Position numbers and translations under genes: made by a program. This document shows positions 58,874-64,000 of a stretch of 64,000 nt of DNA, in pieces. The stretch comes from Umbelopsis ramanniana AG (Eukaryota > Mucoromycota > Umbelopsidomycetes > Umbelopsidales > Umbelopsidaceae). The notes beneath the pieces were generated by a model. That model was not told the DNA's origin, searched no databases, and saw only the letters and a list, made by a program, of their open reading frames with translations. The stretch is from contig NW_026252087.1 in NCBI RefSeq assembly GCF_025399195.1, positions 558,001 to 622,000 of the forward strand. The letters run 5' to 3'. Position 1 is the stretch's first letter. Each line of letters opens with the position of its first letter.

Positions 58874-59413
58874 TTAAAAGATAGCCACTTCGAAGAAATT
58901 GAGAAGATATACTCAATCATGGCCATTAATAAAATCAAGACCTATAGCTATTGTAGTATTTTTGAGTAAAGATACAAAAAAACTTTGCAGGTAGATGAAT
59001 AGGTGCTGAATTGAATGAAACAAAGAAATACCGTACAGTTAGCAATATATTAGCTTTACGATTTATTTCACCTTCAAAAGTAGCCAGTTATTGTAGTTTA
59101 AAATTTTTATAACTCTCAAAAATTTTAGAGACATTAAGGTTAGTTTTACTTGAGATTTTGTGTTTCATCGCCATAATACCTCAGTAATTTGGGGGACTTA
59201 CTGAACGTCTAACAACTAGTATTCCAACGTAGGTGTTGTGATTCTCGGGATTATCGACAATTTATTATAACATTTTGCTCAATATATTTATATACGGTTT
59301 ATAACCGTTTTTTGATACTCCACTTAATGTAAAATGGTACGTTGTAGTGTCATTGCTACACTAATATAAACTATTATGATATAAATTAGTTGGCAAACCA
59401 ACTTTCAACAAGT
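58874..59413. other. AT-rich spacer
   Basis: No coding or RNA signal before tRNA-Asp copy 5. The last 20 bases (CCAACTTTCAACAAG) repeat the 5' flank of copies 3 and 4. Confidence 0.4.
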
Positions 59414-59485
59414 TCTCAGTTAGTATAGTGGTGAGTATCCCCGCCTGTCACGCGGGAGACCGGGGTTCAATTCCCCGACTGAGAG
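59414..59485 (+). tRNA. tRNA-Asp (GUC), copy 5
   Basis: A 72-nt sequence identical to the other copies, on the plus strand. Its 5' flank CAACTTTCAACAAGT matches copy 3, while the 3' flank after ATTTTTTGC is unrelated. It thus shares only one side of the duplicated unit. Confidence 0.97.
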
Positions 59486-59934
59486 ATTTTTTGCCCCCGT
59501 CGGGTCTCTTGTTGTGGGAGCTTTATTTTTTTTTTCTTTCGAAAACAAATCTACTTTTTGTATAAGTGCCTTCATAGGAATGGAATAGCGTCAATCAATG
59601 GTAATTTTATCACATAGTGTTGACTTATAGCTTCAGTTGCATCTGTTGTACGTAATAAGTTGACGACGTTCTAGTCATTTTAACTTGCTACATATAAGAT
59701 ACGGTTTTGTATATCAAACACTTGACCAACACGGCATCATACAACTCGATTCTCTATCACTGCAAGAAGAACGTAGCGGGTCCCTCTTTTTGTATCCACG
59801 CTAAAGCCAACAGATATGGATTTGAATAGTATCATTAAATAAGACGAATGTTGGAAGATGAAGAAAATGGCTGGAAGCAATAATGTACATGGCGTTAAGG
59901 AATAAAAGTATGCAGTGCAAAATAGTTAGAGAAT
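59486..59934. other. 3' region between tRNA-Asp copy 5 and MCM5
   Basis: Contains the pol III terminator T-run and T-rich sequence, then the MCM5 3' untranslated region on the minus strand. No gene seen. Confidence 0.4.
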
Positions 59935-63036
<3,102 letters not shown>

Positions 63037-63075
63037 TTTCGTGTTTGTTAAAAACTGGTAAAAATTGTTTTTCAA

Positions 63076-63090
63076 GCGCGACTTTTCGTG
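63076..63090 (-). promoter_or_regulatory. SCB/E2F-like G1/S elements upstream of MCM5
   Basis: On the coding strand the sequence reads CACGAAAAGTCGCGC, 40-55 bases before the MCM5 ATG. CACGAAAA is the Swi4/6 cell-cycle box, and the adjoining TCGCGC resembles an E2F/MBF site. The identification is by motif and gene class only. Confidence 0.4.
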
Positions 63091-63835
63091 TTCACTATTT
63101 TACGACAAAAAAAATCGCAGTCAAGCCACTAGTAAAAATCACATGATCACAAAGCCGTATCGCGCAGAAGAAGTAGTGACAAGGTACCATTCGTACTTTG
63201 CTGCTTCACCAACTAAACATAGCTAGGATGGAACCTATCAGCTACTAGTAAAAGCCATTTAAAAATTATGAAACGTGAAAATCTAATATTGTCTACTACA
63301 TGAAATAATTTGTGTGGTCCAGCCATATTGAGTTTGCGAGGAACAAAGTCGATGTCAAAATGATTTACTTCTGTAGCGGATCATGTCAGTATAGATTGTG
63401 CAGGCAAAGATCAGCTTTATTCAGAGTCTAAAAGTATAAGTCGCAAAAAATCCTGGTCAAGTCAATAGAATAAATCCGTGAAGGTATAACTTATTTAAGT
63501 TTAATGGAGCTGATCCATCGTTAAAGTAGTTGTCTCAAGGAGTGGTATGGAAAAAGATATTAAATCTCTCTTTTTTACTGATGAACTATTTAGATAGCTT
63601 TCTTGGATATACTTTTTTGTACTATGCAAACAATCCCTACGGTCACTTGTCGCAGTGCACTCTTCTGTGACCAGATCAGACTTTTTTGCTATACAGCCGA
63701 CGAGGGGCATGGAGGCAATTTTCATCGACCGCTCTCAAACCGCCGTAAAAAAAAAGGCGGTGACGTGACCATATGCTGAAAAAAAAAAAGGTGTGGTAAC
63801 GGCACAACAGTCCCGACTCCTCTTTACCACTGCCA
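63091..63835. other. Divergent promoter region of MCM5 and the sirtuin
   Basis: About 0.75 kb with no gene. Near the right end it has an ACCGCC...GGCGGT hairpin around an A9 loop (63739-63761) and TGACGTGA, an ATF/CREB-like half site. Confidence 0.45.
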
Positions 63836-64000
63836 ATGAAAGTGAAAATTACCATTTCGGAACCTCCGGAGGTTACGGAGCCGCTCTTGAAGGAACTGGC
63901 AAAGTATATGGTGAAATGTAAACGTGCACTGGTCATTACAGGTGCTGGCATCTCTTGCAGTAGTGGTATTCCTGTAAGTTTCATGTATACTGTTTCTTGA
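63836..64000 (+). CDS. Sirtuin (Sir2-family deacetylase), 5' part
   Basis: An NAD-dependent protein deacetylase, cut by the window end. The first exon starts MKVKITISEPPEV and reaches RALVITGAGISCSSGIP before a GTAAGT donor at 63974. TGAGIS..SGIP is the sirtuin NAD-binding motif; DFR is expected on the next exon. The short N-terminus and the ISCSSGIP variant resemble fungal Hst3/Hst4, which deacetylate histone H3 K56 in the S phase to G2 window. Placing it there is tentative without the rest. MCM5 lies divergently upstream. Confidence 0.8.
   Translation: MKVKITISEPPEVTEPLLKELAKYMVKCKRALVITGAGISCSSGIPVSFMYTVS

Overview
This window is nuclear DNA from an intron-rich fungus. Every recognisable gene is eukaryotic and single-copy. 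Most are cut by introns of roughly 45-100 bases with GT...AG ends (donors GTAAGT, GTATGT, GTGAGT; pyrimidine-rich or AT-rich ends in CAG/TAG). The gene set includes SLD2, NOT1, SUS1, a SEC2 exchange factor, a GDSL phospholipase B and a tuberin. That set, the intron density and the moderate GC suggest an early-diverging fungus, most likely Mucoromycota (Mucorales-like). The lineage is an inference; only 'fungus' is firm. There are no CRISPR arrays, operons, phage or obvious intact transposons.

Left part (1-27 kb), dense genes: SLD2 (replication initiation, +), NOT1/CNOT1 (CCR4-NOT scaffold, -), SUS1/ENY2 (+), NAA10/ARD1 (-), a secreted GDSL phospholipase B (+), EMC6 (-), an importin-13-type karyopherin (+), a Ser/Pro-rich protein of unknown function (+), a small secreted cysteine protein (-), SEC2 (Rab GEF, -) and argininosuccinate lyase (-).

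Middle part (27-53 kb): a sparse stretch at 27.2-33.2 kb holds two tRNA-Asp genes and one intronless orphan membrane protein. Then follow an aldo-keto reductase, a tiny Tyr-rich two-exon protein, a DCAF-type WD40 protein, a serine racemase, lunapark, WDR75/UTP17 and a complete intronless tuberin (TSC2).

Right part (53-64 kb): a gene-poor, AT-rich segment (53.1-59.9 kb) contains three more tRNA-Asp genes, two of them inside a duplicated unit of about 155 bp, and weak or decayed coding traces. It is followed by MCM5 (-) and the start of an Hst3/Hst4-like sirtuin (+) cut by the window end.

Functional themes are housekeeping: chromosome replication (SLD2, MCM5), gene expression (NOT1, SUS1, WDR75), protein modification and traffic (NAA10, EMC6, importin-13, SEC2, lunapark), nutrient signalling (TSC2) and amino-acid metabolism (ASL, serine racemase). 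The most distinctive features are five identical dispersed tRNA-Asp(GUC) genes with partly duplicated flanks, two long proteins without recognisable relatives (20.1-22.2 and 29.3-31.1 kb), the hidden Tyr-rich protein at 34.7-35.1 kb, and a 5.2-kb single-exon TSC2 among intron-rich genes. I found no convincing new multi-gene system.
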